Shown here piece after piece: positions 63,870-64,000 of a stretch of DNA of 64,000 nt. The notes beneath the pieces are model-generated. The model saw only the letters and a program-made list of their open reading frames with translations. It was not told the DNA's origin and searched no databases. The stretch spans positions 496,001 to 560,000 of the forward strand of contig NZ_JAHCAS010000001.1 in NCBI RefSeq assembly GCF_019634775.1, in the 5' to 3' direction. Both the position numbers and the translations under genes were made by a program. Origin of the DNA: Dokdonella sp. GTDB lineage: Bacteria; Pseudomonadota; Gammaproteobacteria; Xanthomonadales; Rhodanobacteraceae. Positions within the stretch are counted from its first letter, which is position 1. Each line of letters begins with the position of its first letter.

Positions 63870-64000
63870 TCAGGCTACGCGCCGGCGCCACGCGCGCAGC
63901 GGTGCGGCGGCGGTGTCGCGGCCGAGCAGGGTCGCGGCGACGTGCTCGCCGGATTCGCAGCCGCCTTCCATGAAGCCCTGGTTGTCGAACGAGCAATGCT
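63870..64000 (-). CDS. C-terminal part of a flavin-dependent oxidoreductase (cut by window edge)
   Basis: The minus-strand frame ending at the TGA at 63870-63872 reads HCSFDNQGFMEGGCESGEHV, then AATLLGRDTAAAPLRAWRRR. The G-(F/Y)-M-E-G-(A/G)-x-x-S-G-x-x-(A/V)-A pattern is the C-terminal FAD-binding block of amine oxidase/phytoene desaturase-like proteins. Only about 43 codons are visible. Confidence 0.55.
   Translation of the reverse strand, partial: HCSFDNQGFMEGGCESGEHVAATLLGRDTAAAPLRAWRRRVA

Overview
The window is high-GC chromosomal DNA of a Lysobacterales (Xanthomonadales) gammaproteobacterium, probably Rhodanobacteraceae. Three things suggest this: the housekeeping order aroQ-accB-accC-prmA-(DUF3426)-fis-purH-purD, next to groES-groEL and cutA-dsbD-tlpA; a chromosomal integron; and several secreted proteins ending in a D-[LV]-I-F-x-[DN]-G-F-E tag that I associate with this group. 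The genus is inference.

Region 1 (1-8.6 kb) is a decayed chromosomal integron. An integrase remnant (N-terminal part only, ended by a TAG codon and then lost against a transposase fragment) faces away from an array of nine complete attC sites (58-126 bp) plus one split site. The cassettes encode a PD-(D/E)XK-like protein, a DUF695 protein, a two-gene unit (glycine-rich membrane protein plus E/D/QxK protein), a tyrosine/dual-specificity phosphatase, a lipoprotein, a zinc-ribbon/DpnII-MboI nuclease fusion, and small membrane or hypothetical proteins. A WYL-regulator/VOC-protein pair lies between two copies of a 56-bp direct repeat that cover part of one attC. The array ends in a truncated cassette joined to IS1182-type transposase and RHS debris.

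Region 2 (8.7-21.7 kb) holds a TonB-dependent receptor, secreted parallel beta-helix proteins, an AEC transporter, a TMEM175-type channel, a large MscS channel, a methyltransferase and a delta-60 repeat protein. Region 3 (22-33 kb) carries two Ser/Thr kinase-TPR genes with ECF-type sigma partners: one intact kinase-sigma pair, and one pair in which the sigma gene has lost its middle. Secreted beta-helix and tagged proteins lie among them. Region 4 (33-37.5 kb) has a GGDEF-EAL protein and a diheme DUF3365 protein surrounded by fragments of vsr, typA and an RND pump.

Region 5 (37.7-45.7 kb) contains groES-groEL under a CIRCE operator, a secreted endonuclease I, cutA, a dsbD with two periplasmic alpha domains, and a tlpA-like gene. 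Region 6 (45.9-54.2 kb) contains a small GTPase and partner, a CPA1 antiporter, a third sigma-kinase module, a hypothetical protein and a lipoprotein. Region 7 (54.5-63.7 kb) is biosynthetic: aroQ, accB, accC, prmA, DUF3426, fis, purH, purD and two membrane proteins.

The intergenic DNA is rich in palindromic repeats: REP-like elements, GATGCCCTGATC repeats that supply two stop codons, and G-rich/C-rich palindromes. One palindrome pair forms a 19-bp perfect inverted repeat around a four-helix-bundle (S23/IVP family) gene sitting exactly between accB and accC. I regard this candidate mobile unit, the two-gene integron cassette and the internally deleted sigma factor as the most unusual items. 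No rRNA, tRNA or CRISPR array was seen.
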